From Acidobacteriota bacterium (GTDB taxonomy: Bacteria > Acidobacteriota > Thermoanaerobaculia > Multivoradales > JAHEKO01), in assembly GCA_024638355.1 (NCBI GenBank), contig JAHEKO010000039.1, positions 1 to 10,393 of the forward strand: a stretch of 10,393 bases of DNA, read 5' to 3'. Under the pieces are notes generated by a model. It searched no databases, was not told the DNA's origin, and saw only the letters and a program-made list of their open reading frames with translations. The number at the start of each line of letters is the position of its first letter. Positions within the stretch are counted from its first letter, which is position 1. This document shows positions 1 to 7,734 of this stretch, piece by piece. The position numbers were made by a program, and so were the translations under genes.

Positions 1-864
1 GGCCTCTTCGTCCTCGGCGCGGAAGTAGGCGCCCGAAGTGGCGCTGGCGATCGCGCGCAGGCTCGACTCGTCCATCTCGACGTCCTGGTAGACGACCTGT
101 TTGCCGAACAGCGAATCGACGATGAACGGCGCCTTGTCACGGGTACCGGCGCCGATCGCGTAGATCTTGATCCCGAAGGTCGCGGCGATCTCCGCCGCCT
201 TGTTCGGCGACAGCGCGCCGGCGTTGTTGCGGCCGTCGGTGAGCAGCACGATCACCTTGGATTCGGCCTCGGAGTCCTTGAGGCGCTTGACCGCGGTACC
301 GATGGCCGAGCCGATGGCGGTGCCGTCGCCGGCCATGCCGATCTCGACCCGCTCCAGAAAGGTCGCCAGGATGCCGTGATCGAGCGTCAGCGGACACTGC
401 GTGAACGCCTCGTTGCCGAAGACCACCAGGCCGATCTGATCGTTGAGGCGCTTGGCGACGAACTCGTCGACCACCGACTTGGCGACCTCGAGCCGGTTGC
501 GCCGTTTGGCGATCGTGCGATCCTGGTCGAGATCGAGCGCCTGCATGCTGCCCGAAGTGTCGAGCACGAGAACGATGTCGATGCCCTCGGTCTCGATCTG
601 GGTCTGCTTGCGCCCGGTCTGGGGTCGCGCCATGCCCAGGATGAGGAGCGCGACCACCAGGACTCTCAGCCCCATCAGCAGCCGGCGCATCAGCAGGGTG
701 CGAGACGGGCGCAGCCGCTCGAGCGGCTGCAGGTTCGAAAATCGCACCGCGGCGTACCGGCGGCCGAGCCGCGGCAAGAGGTACCAGAGCGCCAGCCAAA
801 GAGCGAAGAGCGGGGCCAGCACCCAGAGCAGGTGGGCGTCGGCGAAGAAGAGGTCGCCCGTCAC
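1..864 (-). CDS. batA: BatA-type VWA-domain membrane protein (partial, C-terminus outside window)
   Basis: The frame is open from a GTG at 864 to the window edge, giving 288 residues with no stop. Two hydrophobic segments (about 9-30 and 63-79) precede a von Willebrand factor A domain. The metal-ion-dependent adhesion site is complete: DTSGS at 102-106, T182 in GDGTAIG and D210 in LLTDGRNN. This layout (two N-terminal helices, then periplasmic VWA) is that of BatA/BatB proteins of the Bacteroides aerotolerance operon. Family members are usually 320-340 residues and end in another membrane helix, so roughly 40 residues are missing here. The start overlaps the upstream gene's stop as GTGA, and an AGGAGG lies 8 nt before it, which supports this GTG and translational coupling. 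Likely role: metal-dependent protein interaction at the inner membrane together with MoxR. BatB is the alternative name; family assignment is firm, the exact paralogue less so. Confidence 0.9.
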   Translation of the reverse strand, partial: MTGDLFFADAHLLWVLAPLFALWLALWYLLPRLGRRYAAVRFSNLQPLERLRPSRTLLMRRLLMGLRVLVVALLILGMARPQTGRKQTQIETEGIDIVLVLDTSGSMQALDLDQDRTIAKRRNRLEVAKSVVDEFVAKRLNDQIGLVVFGNEAFTQCPLTLDHGILATFLERVEIGMAGDGTAIGSAIGTAVKRLKDSEAESKVIVLLTDGRNNAGALSPNKAAEIAATFGIKIYAIGAGTRDKAPFIVDSLFGKQVVYQDVEMDESSLRAIASATSGAYFRAEDEEA

Positions 865-1856
865 GCCGCCAGCTCCTCCTCGGCGGCTTCGGGCCGGAGC
901 CGCGTGGCCTCGACGAAGCCGAGGGCGCTCTCGTAGGTCGTCTCGATCTCGGGCTCGCTCGGCTGGTGCTCGGCGAACTTCACCCGATCGGTGTGCTCCA
1001 GGAAGCCTGCGATCAGCGTCCCCTCGCGCTGGTCCAGCCCGTCGACGGCCGGCAGCCGCTCGAGGATCTCCTCGGTCGTCAAGTCGGTGGCGTTGAGGCC
1101 GAACCGACCCTCCACGTAGACCCGGATCGTCTCGGAGACCCGAAAGTAGAAGCGGCGCACCGCTGCCGGATCGCCGAAATCGGTTCCGCGCAGAGCGTCC
1201 AGCGCGCGGAAGGCGACCTCGTGGGGCGGCTCGAGCGGCGGCGCGTGAGCGGTCGCGCGCCGCCGCCGGTAGAGCCAGACGGCGACGGCCAGCGCGGCGA
1301 GAGCCCCGACCGCGATCGCGGCGATCCACCAGGAGCGCCTCGCCTCGAGCGGCCGCAACGGCTTGAGCTCGCGAATGTCCTCGGCGGAACCGTCGGCCGG
1401 CAACACCGATTCGACCTCGACGAAGATCTCCGAGGTCTCGACCGCGCCCGCGACGGCACCCTCGGCGGCGTCCGCGGGGCGATAGCGCACGCTGATCGAG
1501 GGCAGGATGTAGGAGCCGACCAGGTCCGCGCGGAGCCGATAGACGTGCTCGCGGACGATCCGGCCGGCACGCTCGACCGGCTCCTCGCGCTCGACGTCGA
1601 CGATGCGGAAGCCCTGGATCCGGGCACCCGCCTCCGGAATCTCGACCGCGTAGGCGGGATCGTGGTCGACCGTGACCCGGAAGGTGAGCACGTCACCGGT
1701 GGTCGCGACGGCCCGGTCGACCGACGCGCTCGCCTCGACCGGGGCCTTCGGCTCCCGGGCGACGGGCGGCGCCGGCTCGGCGCAACCCACGAGCGCGACG
1801 ACAGCCCAAACGAGGCAGGCCGCTGCGGGGGCGGCGAGCCGATGCATCGCCCTCAC
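861..1856 (-). CDS. BatD-like lipoprotein with membrane anchor and C-terminal cytoplasmic domain
   Basis: 331 residues. The N-terminus is a lipoprotein signal with lipobox LVGC (22-25, Cys25). Residues about 40-150 form a beta-rich region with the pattern of BatD-like Ig-type domains (TGDVLTFRVTV, then a conserved-looking LVGSYILPSISVRYR stretch). One transmembrane helix (about 176-196) ends in RRRR. The remaining 130 residues (about 210-325) are helical and charged, as in BatD/DUF4381-type proteins, and should lie in the cytoplasm. It starts with GTG overlapping the previous stop as GTGA, with GGAGG upstream; an ATG at 1847 is a possible alternative and also leaves a good signal peptide. It overlaps batA by 4 nt. 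Likely role: periplasmic partner of the VWA proteins, linking them to cytoplasmic MoxR/DUF58. Function is inferred from family and context. Having both a lipobox and an internal membrane helix is unusual. Confidence 0.78.
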   Translation of the reverse strand: MRAMHRLAAPAAACLVWAVVALVGCAEPAPPVAREPKAPVEASASVDRAVATTGDVLTFRVTVDHDPAYAVEIPEAGARIQGFRIVDVEREEPVERAGRIVREHVYRLRADLVGSYILPSISVRYRPADAAEGAVAGAVETSEIFVEVESVLPADGSAEDIRELKPLRPLEARRSWWIAAIAVGALAALAVAVWLYRRRRATAHAPPLEPPHEVAFRALDALRGTDFGDPAAVRRFYFRVSETIRVYVEGRFGLNATDLTTEEILERLPAVDGLDQREGTLIAGFLEHTDRVKFAEHQPSEPEIETTYESALGFVEATRLRPEAAEEELAA

Positions 1857-2848
1857 CGACCCTCCTCCATCGCCTCGAGAAAGAGCTCGACCTCCTCGGC
1901 GGCGAGCTGCTCGTCGATCAGCGCCTGGTAGCCGGACTGCAGCTTGCTCAGCCGGTAGTCGCGCTCGACCAGCGGTCGCACCTGGTCGAGGACCGGCTCC
2001 GCTTCGGCGTCCTCTTGGCGGTATCGCTCCTTGTTCGCTACGAAGAAGTTCCGCAGATCGGCCTCGTCGACCTCGATCGTTCCGACCACCTCGTCTTCGA
2101 TCAGCCGGGCCACAGCCAGCTGCTCGAGGGCCGCCGCGTGCCGACGGGCGACTTCGGGGTCGCGGTCGTACTCGAGCTTCTGCGCCTTGCGCCAGAGCAG
2201 CTTCTCGGCGACGTACTGGCGAACGTACTCACGCCGATCCTCGGGCGTGCGAATCCGCTGGGCCAGCTCGGGGGGGAGCTCGTCGAGCGCGCGCTCGACC
2301 TGCGAGCGGTAGATCGGCTCGGCGCCGATGCGCGCGACCACCGGGTCGCCGGGGCCGCGCACCACCTCGGCCTCGCCATCGAGGCGCACGCGGGAATCGA
2401 GCGCGGACTGGGCGGCGTGGAAGCGCCCGAGCCGCTCGAGGGTGTGAACGATCTTCCGCCCCAACTCCTGTTCGAGCTCGCCCGCGCCCCAGAGCTCGGC
2501 CTCGTAGAACCAGCGCAGGGCCCTCTGCAAGTCGCCTTGCTCGAGGTAGGACGAGCCGAGGCTGTAGGCGATGCCGGCACGCGCCTCGGGCTCCAGATCC
2601 GCCCGCTCCAGATAGCGCTCGTAGCGAACGGCCGCCTCTTCCAGGGCGCCGGCGGCCTGCAGCTTGGCCGCGAGCCGCCGATCGCGTTCGCTCTCGCCAC
2701 CGGCGTCGCGATCTCCGGGAGCCGGCCGCAGCACGAGCAGCGCGCCGACGCCGAGCACCGCCGCCAGGATCATGAACAGAAGCGCCCTCACGGCCCGCTC
2801 CGGGCCTACGCTCGCCGGCGGCCTGGGCGGCTCACGCAACTCCATCAT
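1853..2848 (-). CDS. Membrane-anchored TPR protein with SurA/PpiC-type chaperone region lacking the PPIase domain
   Basis: 331 residues from ATG 2848. Order: short cytoplasmic N-terminus, one transmembrane helix (about 21-40), TPR-like helical repeats (about 56-145, including AGIAYSLGSSYLEQGDLQRAL), then a SurA_N/PrsA-like region (about 170-330). That region opens with VVARIGAEPIYRSQVERAL, the usual 'G..I....V' entry of SurA-type chaperones, continues through YVAEKLLWRKA and reaches FFVANKERY, where parvulin PPIases normally begin. Here the sequence passes almost directly to the post-parvulin helix (VLDQVRPLVERDYRL), so the catalytic domain is absent. Likely a periplasmic holdase or adaptor. 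An in-frame ATG at 2878 would overlap DUF58 by 23 nt but has no Shine-Dalgarno; the ATG at 2848 has GGTGAG 6 nt upstream, so I prefer it. The stop overlaps the next start as GTGA. The family name is fairly sure, the function not. Confidence 0.75.
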   Translation of the reverse strand: MMELREPPRPPASVGPERAVRALLFMILAAVLGVGALLVLRPAPGDRDAGGESERDRRLAAKLQAAGALEEAAVRYERYLERADLEPEARAGIAYSLGSSYLEQGDLQRALRWFYEAELWGAGELEQELGRKIVHTLERLGRFHAAQSALDSRVRLDGEAEVVRGPGDPVVARIGAEPIYRSQVERALDELPPELAQRIRTPEDRREYVRQYVAEKLLWRKAQKLEYDRDPEVARRHAAALEQLAVARLIEDEVVGTIEVDEADLRNFFVANKERYRQEDAEAEPVLDQVRPLVERDYRLSKLQSGYQALIDEQLAAEEVELFLEAMEEGR

Positions 2849-2855
2849 CCGCGAC

Positions 2856-3782
2856 TCACCGCCGCTTCTCGCGAGCATGGAAGTAGCGCACCAGCGAATC
2901 GACGTACGAGCGATCGTCGGCGAGAATGCGTACCTCGCCCGCTCCGGCGGCCCGGAACATGTCGGTCAACCCGGCGCGGTCTTCGCCCGAGAGCATCTCG
3001 AAGCCACCCGTCACGTTCTTGTCGTAGGTGTCGATGAGGATCGTCCGGCCGGTCTCGGGATCTTCGAGCTCGATCAGCCCGATCGGCGGGAGCTTCTGCT
3101 CGCGCCGATCGCCGACGGCGATCGCCGTCACGTCGTGGCGCCGCGCGGTCACCCGGAACTGCTCGACGAAGCCGGTGTCGAGAAAGTCCGAGATGATGAA
3201 CGTTACGGTGCGCCGCCGGCTCACCTTGTTGAGAAACTCGAGCGCCCCGACCAGATCGGTGGTGCGCAGGGTCGGACGGAAGGCGAGAATGTCGCGGATC
3301 ACTCGCCAGACGTGCGAGCGCCCCTTCTTGGGGGGAATGAAGTGCTCGATGCGGTCGGAGAAGATGATCAGCCCGACCCGGTCGTTGCTCTTGATCGCGG
3401 TGTAGGCCAGGAGCGCGGCGATCTCCGCGGCCACCTCGTTCTTCAGCTTGGCGACGCTGCCGAACGCCCCCGAGGAGCTGACGTCGACCACCAGCATCAC
3501 CGTCAGCTCGCGCTCCTCGCGATGCTCTTTGACGAAGGGCGCGCTCATCCGCGCGGTGACGTTCCAGTCGATATGGCGGATGTCGTCGCCCGGATGGTAG
3601 TCGCGGACCTGCTCGAACTCCATGCCGCGCCCCTTGAAGGCGCTCTCGTACTCGCCGGCGAAGACGTCGTTGACCGTCCGCTGGGTGCGGATCTGGATCG
3701 TCTTGATCTTCTGGAACAGCTCCGGCGGCAGCGCCGCCGTGAAGTCGTCCCGATCCTCGGCCGGTGGGTTCCCGAGTGGCAT
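2856..3782 (-). CDS. DUF58 domain-containing protein (soluble, VWA-like)
   Basis: 308 residues. The DUF58 hallmark runs from about residue 51 to 78 (GRGMEFEQVRDYHPGDDIR, then HIDWNVTARM). A VWA-like fold follows, with a MIDAS-like DVSSS at 100-104, T174/T175 and D199 in FIISDF. There is no membrane helix, unlike longer DUF58 proteins such as the YeaD2 type. DUF58 genes are very often next to moxR, and here moxR is immediately upstream with a 10-nt gap. The inferred role is as a cytoplasmic substrate, adaptor or effector of the MoxR ATPase that connects it to membrane VWA partners. The start is the only in-frame ATG near the moxR stop; the bases before it (CCGCCGCCTC) hold no Shine-Dalgarno, so translation probably depends on ribosomes terminating on moxR. 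Family assignment is very secure. Confidence 0.93.
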   Translation of the reverse strand: MPLGNPPAEDRDDFTAALPPELFQKIKTIQIRTQRTVNDVFAGEYESAFKGRGMEFEQVRDYHPGDDIRHIDWNVTARMSAPFVKEHREERELTVMLVVDVSSSGAFGSVAKLKNEVAAEIAALLAYTAIKSNDRVGLIIFSDRIEHFIPPKKGRSHVWRVIRDILAFRPTLRTTDLVGALEFLNKVSRRRTVTFIISDFLDTGFVEQFRVTARRHDVTAIAVGDRREQKLPPIGLIELEDPETGRTILIDTYDKNVTGGFEMLSGEDRAGLTDMFRAAGAGEVRILADDRSYVDSLVRYFHAREKRR

Positions 3783-3792
3783 GAGGCGGCGG

Positions 3793-4782
<990 letters not shown>

Positions 4783-4787
4783 CGTCT

Positions 4788-4793
4788 CTCCTT
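4788..4793 (-). promoter_or_regulatory. Shine-Dalgarno of moxR
   Basis: AAGGAG on the minus strand, 5 nt before ATG 4782. It settles the moxR start in a frame that stays open far upstream. Confidence 0.8.
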
Positions 4794-4814
4794 GTCGCGC
4801 GGCCTCGTGCCGCG

Positions 4815-6251
4815 CTAGCTTTCCTGGTTTCGCAGCCGCAGCGACCGCCGCGCCGCGCGGCTCGACTCGGCCTCTACCTCCGTAACTCGCCGACCGACTC
4901 GGCGTTCCATGCCGTCGATCTCCTCGCGGGTCGGTGAGTAGCCGCCGTAGCGCGCCCCTTCGATCCAGCGGTCGAGAGCGGAGCGCTCGGCATCGCTCTG
5001 GACGCCCAGGCGCAGCTCGATCTCCGCCAGGATCAGACCGGCCTGGCGCAGATCGCCTTCGAGGCGCCGGCCGCGCGCCGCGTCGAGAGCCTCGCGCAGC
5101 TCCGCGGCGAGGCCGGGCGCGTCGGCCGCGGGCTCGCTCTGTCGCCGGCGCCGGCGCGCGAGACCGACCGCCGACGCCAGGAGCGTCGCCAGCCCGGCCA
5201 GAGCCGCCACCCGTCCGCCGCGGCCCAGCCCGAGCAGCGAGGCCGCCGCCACCTCCACCGTCGGCCCCTCCACCCGGCTGCTCAAGGCCTCTGACTCGCC
5301 GCGCGGTGTATAGGCGAGCTCGATCGGGCTCAGAGCGAAGGCGCCGGGCTCGGCGGCGACGAGCTCGATCGTATAGACGACCACGCTGCGACCGTCGGAG
5401 CTTCGACTCGAGGCGGTGAGGGCCGCCTGCTCGATCGGCTCCGGCAGCTCGATCCGCGGCGGATGCAGCAGATAGTCCTCGAAGTGCCCCGCCCAACGCA
5501 CCCGCACCTCGACCGCGAAGGGCTCGCCCGGTTTCGGACGCTCGTCGAGCAGGGTGACGACCGCGGTGGGCGGCTGCAGCGCGTCGGGCAGCTCCAGGGG
5601 CCGGTCGGTCGTCTCGAAATCGCCCGGCTGCGACTCGCCGGAAGGCTCGAGCGCCAGCAGCTCGTCGATCATCGGCTCGAGCGCCATCCAATCGCGGGCG
5701 CCGAGGGAGACGGCGACCGCGCTCCCGGCGGGATCGAGCAGGTAGGTCAGCGGAATGCTCGAAGCCTGGAAGTCGTTCGCGGCCTTCCCCCGGCTGTCCC
5801 AGAGGTTGGGGAAGGTCAGTCCGTAGTCCTCGACGAAGCGCTCCGCCGGGGCCGCGGTGCGATCGACCGAAACGCCGACCACGGCCAGCCCCTCGGCGCC
5901 ACGGCTCTGGTGCAGGCGTTCGAGGCTGGGCATCTCCGACCGGCACGGGCCGCACCAGGTGGCCCAGAATGTGAGCACCACCCAGCGGCCGAAGTAGTCG
6001 GCATTCGAGTGCTGCCGGTCGCCCGCCAGAGCGGGCAGAGTGAAGCCCGGCGCGGGCACCGCGGGATCGACCGGACGCAGCCCGTATCGCGCGACGACGG
6101 CGCTGACGCCACCCGGCGCCGCATCGGCGGTCGGGGGATGGGCCAGCGCCGGCGCCAGAAGGAGGCTCGAAGCCAGGCAAAAACGGCCCAGAAAGCGTCG
6201 AATTGACGCACGAGGCCTCCACGGCGAGTTCCCTGACGAGCGACTTTGCAT
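4815..6251 (-). CDS. TlpA-type thioredoxin fused to BatD-like domain, membrane-anchored
   Basis: 478 residues from ATG 6251. Order: basic N-terminus and signal peptide (hydrophobic core about 26-37); TlpA/AlkyI-hydroperoxide-reductase-like thioredoxin (about 62-200) with active site WCGPC (Cys100, Cys103) and a cis-Pro before Leu-Thr (Pro167); a beta-rich region (about 228-335) resembling the BatD Ig-like domain; a transmembrane helix (about 347-365) ended by RRRRR; and a charged helical C-terminal domain (about 380-460). The signal peptide and helix place the thioredoxin and BatD-like part in the periplasm and the tail in the cytoplasm. It heads the moxR operon, 32 nt upstream of moxR. Inferred role: disulfide or thiol control of envelope substrates handled by the MoxR/VWA machinery. 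The start is uncertain: an ATG at 6305 has a purine-rich upstream but adds 18 residues that do not look like signal peptide, and a rare ATT at 6203 would give the tidiest signal peptide. Fusion and domains are clear. Confidence 0.85.
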   Translation of the reverse strand: MQSRSSGNSPWRPRASIRRFLGRFCLASSLLLAPALAHPPTADAAPGGVSAVVARYGLRPVDPAVPAPGFTLPALAGDRQHSNADYFGRWVVLTFWATWCGPCRSEMPSLERLHQSRGAEGLAVVGVSVDRTAAPAERFVEDYGLTFPNLWDSRGKAANDFQASSIPLTYLLDPAGSAVAVSLGARDWMALEPMIDELLALEPSGESQPGDFETTDRPLELPDALQPPTAVVTLLDERPKPGEPFAVEVRVRWAGHFEDYLLHPPRIELPEPIEQAALTASSRSSDGRSVVVYTIELVAAEPGAFALSPIELAYTPRGESEALSSRVEGPTVEVAAASLLGLGRGGRVAALAGLATLLASAVGLARRRRRQSEPAADAPGLAAELREALDAARGRRLEGDLRQAGLILAEIELRLGVQSDAERSALDRWIEGARYGGYSPTREEIDGMERRVGRRVTEVEAESSRAARRSLRLRNQES

Positions 6252-6267
6252 CGGCCACCCCGAGGCG

Positions 6268-6285
6268 TGGCAAGTGGCGTGCCAG
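6268..6285 (-). promoter_or_regulatory. Sigma-54 (RpoN) -24/-12 promoter candidate for the Bat/MoxR operon
   Basis: Read on the minus strand: C TGGCACG CCAC TTGC C. The established sigma-54 consensus is YTGGCACG-N4-TTGCW. All bases match except the last (C instead of A/T), and the invariant GG and GC are 10 nt apart as required. Transcription would start near 6258, in the direction of the thioredoxin-BatD/moxR operon. If translation starts at ATG 6251 the leader would be only about 7 nt, which is a weakness of the call or a hint that translation starts further in. The 5-bp inverted repeat TGGCA-N7-TGCCA is a by-product of the same bases. Confidence 0.5.
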
Positions 6286-6289
6286 TTGC

Positions 6290-6296
6290 AAGGAGG
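6290..6296 (+). promoter_or_regulatory. Shine-Dalgarno of the sulfatase-like gene
   Basis: AAGGAGG, 7 nt before ATG 6304. It fixes the start although the frame is open back to 6040. It is exactly complementary to the CCTCCTT in the terminator loop at 7778-7784. Confidence 0.8.
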
Positions 6297-6303
6297 GCGG
6301 CGC

Positions 6304-7650
6304 ATGCGTTGGATTCCCTCCGGAGCGGTGCCGGCTCTGCTCGGTGTCGCTGTCGTCTTCAGCTGGAGCTGCGGCTCGCCGGCGACCCCGCCGTGGGAGC
6401 CGACCTACAACGTGCTCCTGATCTCGATCGACACGTTGCGCGCCGACCATCTCGGCGCCTACGGCTATCCGCAGCCGACCACTCCGCGGGTCGACGCCCT
6501 CGCGGCCGACTCGGTGGTGTTCACCCAGACCATCGCCCAGGCGCCGTCTACTCTCCACTCGCACGCCTCGATTCTGAGCTCGCTCCTGCCGCAGCAACAT
6601 CGCGCTTCCTGGAACGCCCGAACCCGCCTGGCCGAGGAGGCCGTCACCCTGCCGGAGACCCTGCGCGACGCCGGCTACCGCACGGCGGCCTTCACGGGCG
6701 GCGGCCAGATGGCCGAGATCTTCGGCCTCAGCCAGGGCTTCGAGAGCTACGTCGAACCGGGCGCCCAGCACTTCTCCGGCACGGTCGATCGAGGCATCGA
6801 ATGGATCGAAGGGGCGGACGGCCAGCCCTTCTTCCTCTTCCTCCACAGCTACGAGGTGCACCACCCCTACGAGCCCGAGCAGAGACATCGCGACCTGATG
6901 GGCCTCGCCTACGACGGCGAGCTCCCCGAGAACATCACCAAGGAGCTCCTCGAACAGATCCGGGCCGGTGAGGTCGAGTTCGACGACGCCGACCTCGAGT
7001 ACATCATCGGCCTCTACGACGCCGAGATCCGCTCCATGGACGAGGGCCTCGGCCGCCTGGTCGACTACCTGGAGACGTCCGGGCTGTACGACCGGACCCT
7101 GATCGTCTTCACCTCGGATCACGGCGAGGAGTTCAACGAGCACGGGGTTGTCGGCTGGCACTCCCATACCCTGTACGACGAGCTTCTGAAGGTGCCGTTC
7201 ATCGTCAAGTACCCGGGCAACGGCTGGGGCGGCACGGTCATCGACCAGCAGGTACGCGGCATCGACGTCGCCCCGACGGTGCTGGGATTCCTCGGGCTGC
7301 CGATCCCCGAGGAATTCTGCGGCGCGGACCTCGGTCCCCTGGTGCGCGGCGGCGGCCTCGAGGCGCTCGACGCCGTCAGCCGCATGGACCGCAAGCCGGG
7401 CCGCGAGCGCTCCTCGATCCGGACGCCGGAATGGAAGCTGGCCGGCCTGGAGAAGCGGCGCGCGCTCTTCAACCTGGTCGAGGATCCGGAAGAGCTCTGG
7501 GACCGCAGCCTGAAGGACGCCGAGGTCGCGGCCGAGCTGGAGTCGAGGCTCGACGAGCTGGTCGCCTGCCGGGAGCCGTTCGATCCGCCCGAGGTCGCGC
7601 CCACCGAGGCGACTCTCGAAGAGCTGCGCAATCTCGGCTACCTCAACTAG
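6304..7650 (+). CDS. Exported sulfatase/alkaline-phosphatase superfamily hydrolase
   Basis: 448 residues. A hydrophobic N-terminus (about 8-22) ends at Cys23 (SWSCGSPA); the lipobox is imperfect, so lipidation is possible but unproven. The sulfatase fold is clear: VLLISIDTLRADHLGAYGY (metal ligand Asp43), STLHSHAS at the nucleophile site (82-89), FLHSYEVHHPYEPE (His181, His186), FTSDHGEEF (Asp272, His273) and GWHSHTLYDELLKVPFI (His286, His288). The usual formylglycine motif C/S-x-P-S-R aligns with T83-L-H-S-H, so the nucleophile would be Thr, as in phospho-transferring relatives, rather than formylglycine. The reaction could therefore be phosphodiester or phosphotransfer chemistry rather than sulfate ester hydrolysis, or activity may be reduced. 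The C-terminus LEELRNLGYL is an ending common in sulfatase-like proteins of Acidobacteriota-type genomes. It is transcribed divergently from the Bat operon and is followed by a terminator. Superfamily certain, substrate unknown. Confidence 0.9.
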   Translation: MRWIPSGAVPALLGVAVVFSWSCGSPATPPWEPTYNVLLISIDTLRADHLGAYGYPQPTTPRVDALAADSVVFTQTIAQAPSTLHSHASILSSLLPQQHRASWNARTRLAEEAVTLPETLRDAGYRTAAFTGGGQMAEIFGLSQGFESYVEPGAQHFSGTVDRGIEWIEGADGQPFFLFLHSYEVHHPYEPEQRHRDLMGLAYDGELPENITKELLEQIRAGEVEFDDADLEYIIGLYDAEIRSMDEGLGRLVDYLETSGLYDRTLIVFTSDHGEEFNEHGVVGWHSHTLYDELLKVPFIVKYPGNGWGGTVIDQQVRGIDVAPTVLGFLGLPIPEEFCGADLGPLVRGGGLEALDAVSRMDRKPGRERSSIRTPEWKLAGLEKRRALFNLVEDPEELWDRSLKDAEVAAELESRLDELVACREPFDPPEVAPTEATLEELRNLGYLN

Positions 7651-7671
7651 GCGGCTCGGCAGCCCGCTACC

Positions 7672-7686
7672 GGCCGCCTCGCGGCC
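7672..7686 (+). repeat. GC-only inverted repeat, alternative hairpin
   Basis: GGCCGC-CTC-GCGGCC is a perfect 6-bp stem with a 3-nt loop, 22 nt after the sulfatase-like stop. Its right arm shares bases 7682-7686 with the next hairpin, so the two RNA structures exclude each other. Confidence 0.5.
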
Positions 7687-7704
7687 CTGTGATCCATCTC
7701 ACAG
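7687..7704. promoter_or_regulatory. CRP/FNR-family operator candidate
   Basis: CTGTGA-TCCATC-TCACAG is a perfect palindrome containing TGTGA-N6-TCACA, the classic core recognised by CRP-type regulators. Its centre (7695.5) lies 41.5 nt before position 7737, and a -10-like TAGTCT sits at 7725-7730, which is class II activator geometry. In RNA the same bases plus flanks (7682-7692 with 7699-7710, one bulged C) form an 11-bp hairpin, so a role as 3' hairpin of the preceding gene is the alternative. Confidence 0.45.
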
Positions 7705-7724
7705 CGGCCGGCGTAGCTCGGGTC

Positions 7725-7730
7725 TAGTCT
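7725..7730 (+). promoter_or_regulatory. -10 element candidate of an activator-dependent promoter
   Basis: TAGTCT keeps the key T1, A2 and T6 of TATAAT. No -35 hexamer is visible at 17 nt, as is usual for class II activator-dependent promoters; instead the CRP/FNR-type palindrome is centred at -41.5 from the predicted start around 7737. Confidence 0.3.
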
Positions 7731-7734
7731 GAAC

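Larger units (their letters stand above)
6252..6303. other. 52-nt divergent intergenic region
   Basis: This space separates the starts of the minus-strand operon and the plus-strand sulfatase-like gene. It holds the sigma-54-like element on the minus strand and the strong Shine-Dalgarno of the plus-strand gene. It is too short for two complete separate promoters, so control elements of one gene probably extend into the 5' part of the other. I see no convincing sigma-70 -35/-10 pair for the plus-strand gene. Confidence 0.6.

Noticed and set aside
376..936. Plus-strand frames over the left operon (376-936, 966-1931, 2015-3037, 2664-3815)
   Set aside because: These are complements of recognised minus-strand genes with no motifs or ribosome sites; GC-rich third positions keep antisense frames open.
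2849..2878. Longer start (ATG 2878) of the TPR/SurA-like protein
   Set aside because: No Shine-Dalgarno and a 23-nt overlap with DUF58. ATG 2848 has GGTGAG at suitable distance. It is not fully excluded.
6203..6208. TTGACG as -35 of a sulfatase-like gene promoter
   Set aside because: No acceptable -10 hexamer lies 16-19 nt downstream.
6040..6303. N-terminal extension of the sulfatase-like protein back to ATG 6040
   Set aside because: The extra 88 residues are low-complexity antisense to the thioredoxin gene, while ATG 6304 has AAGGAGG and begins a proper export signal.
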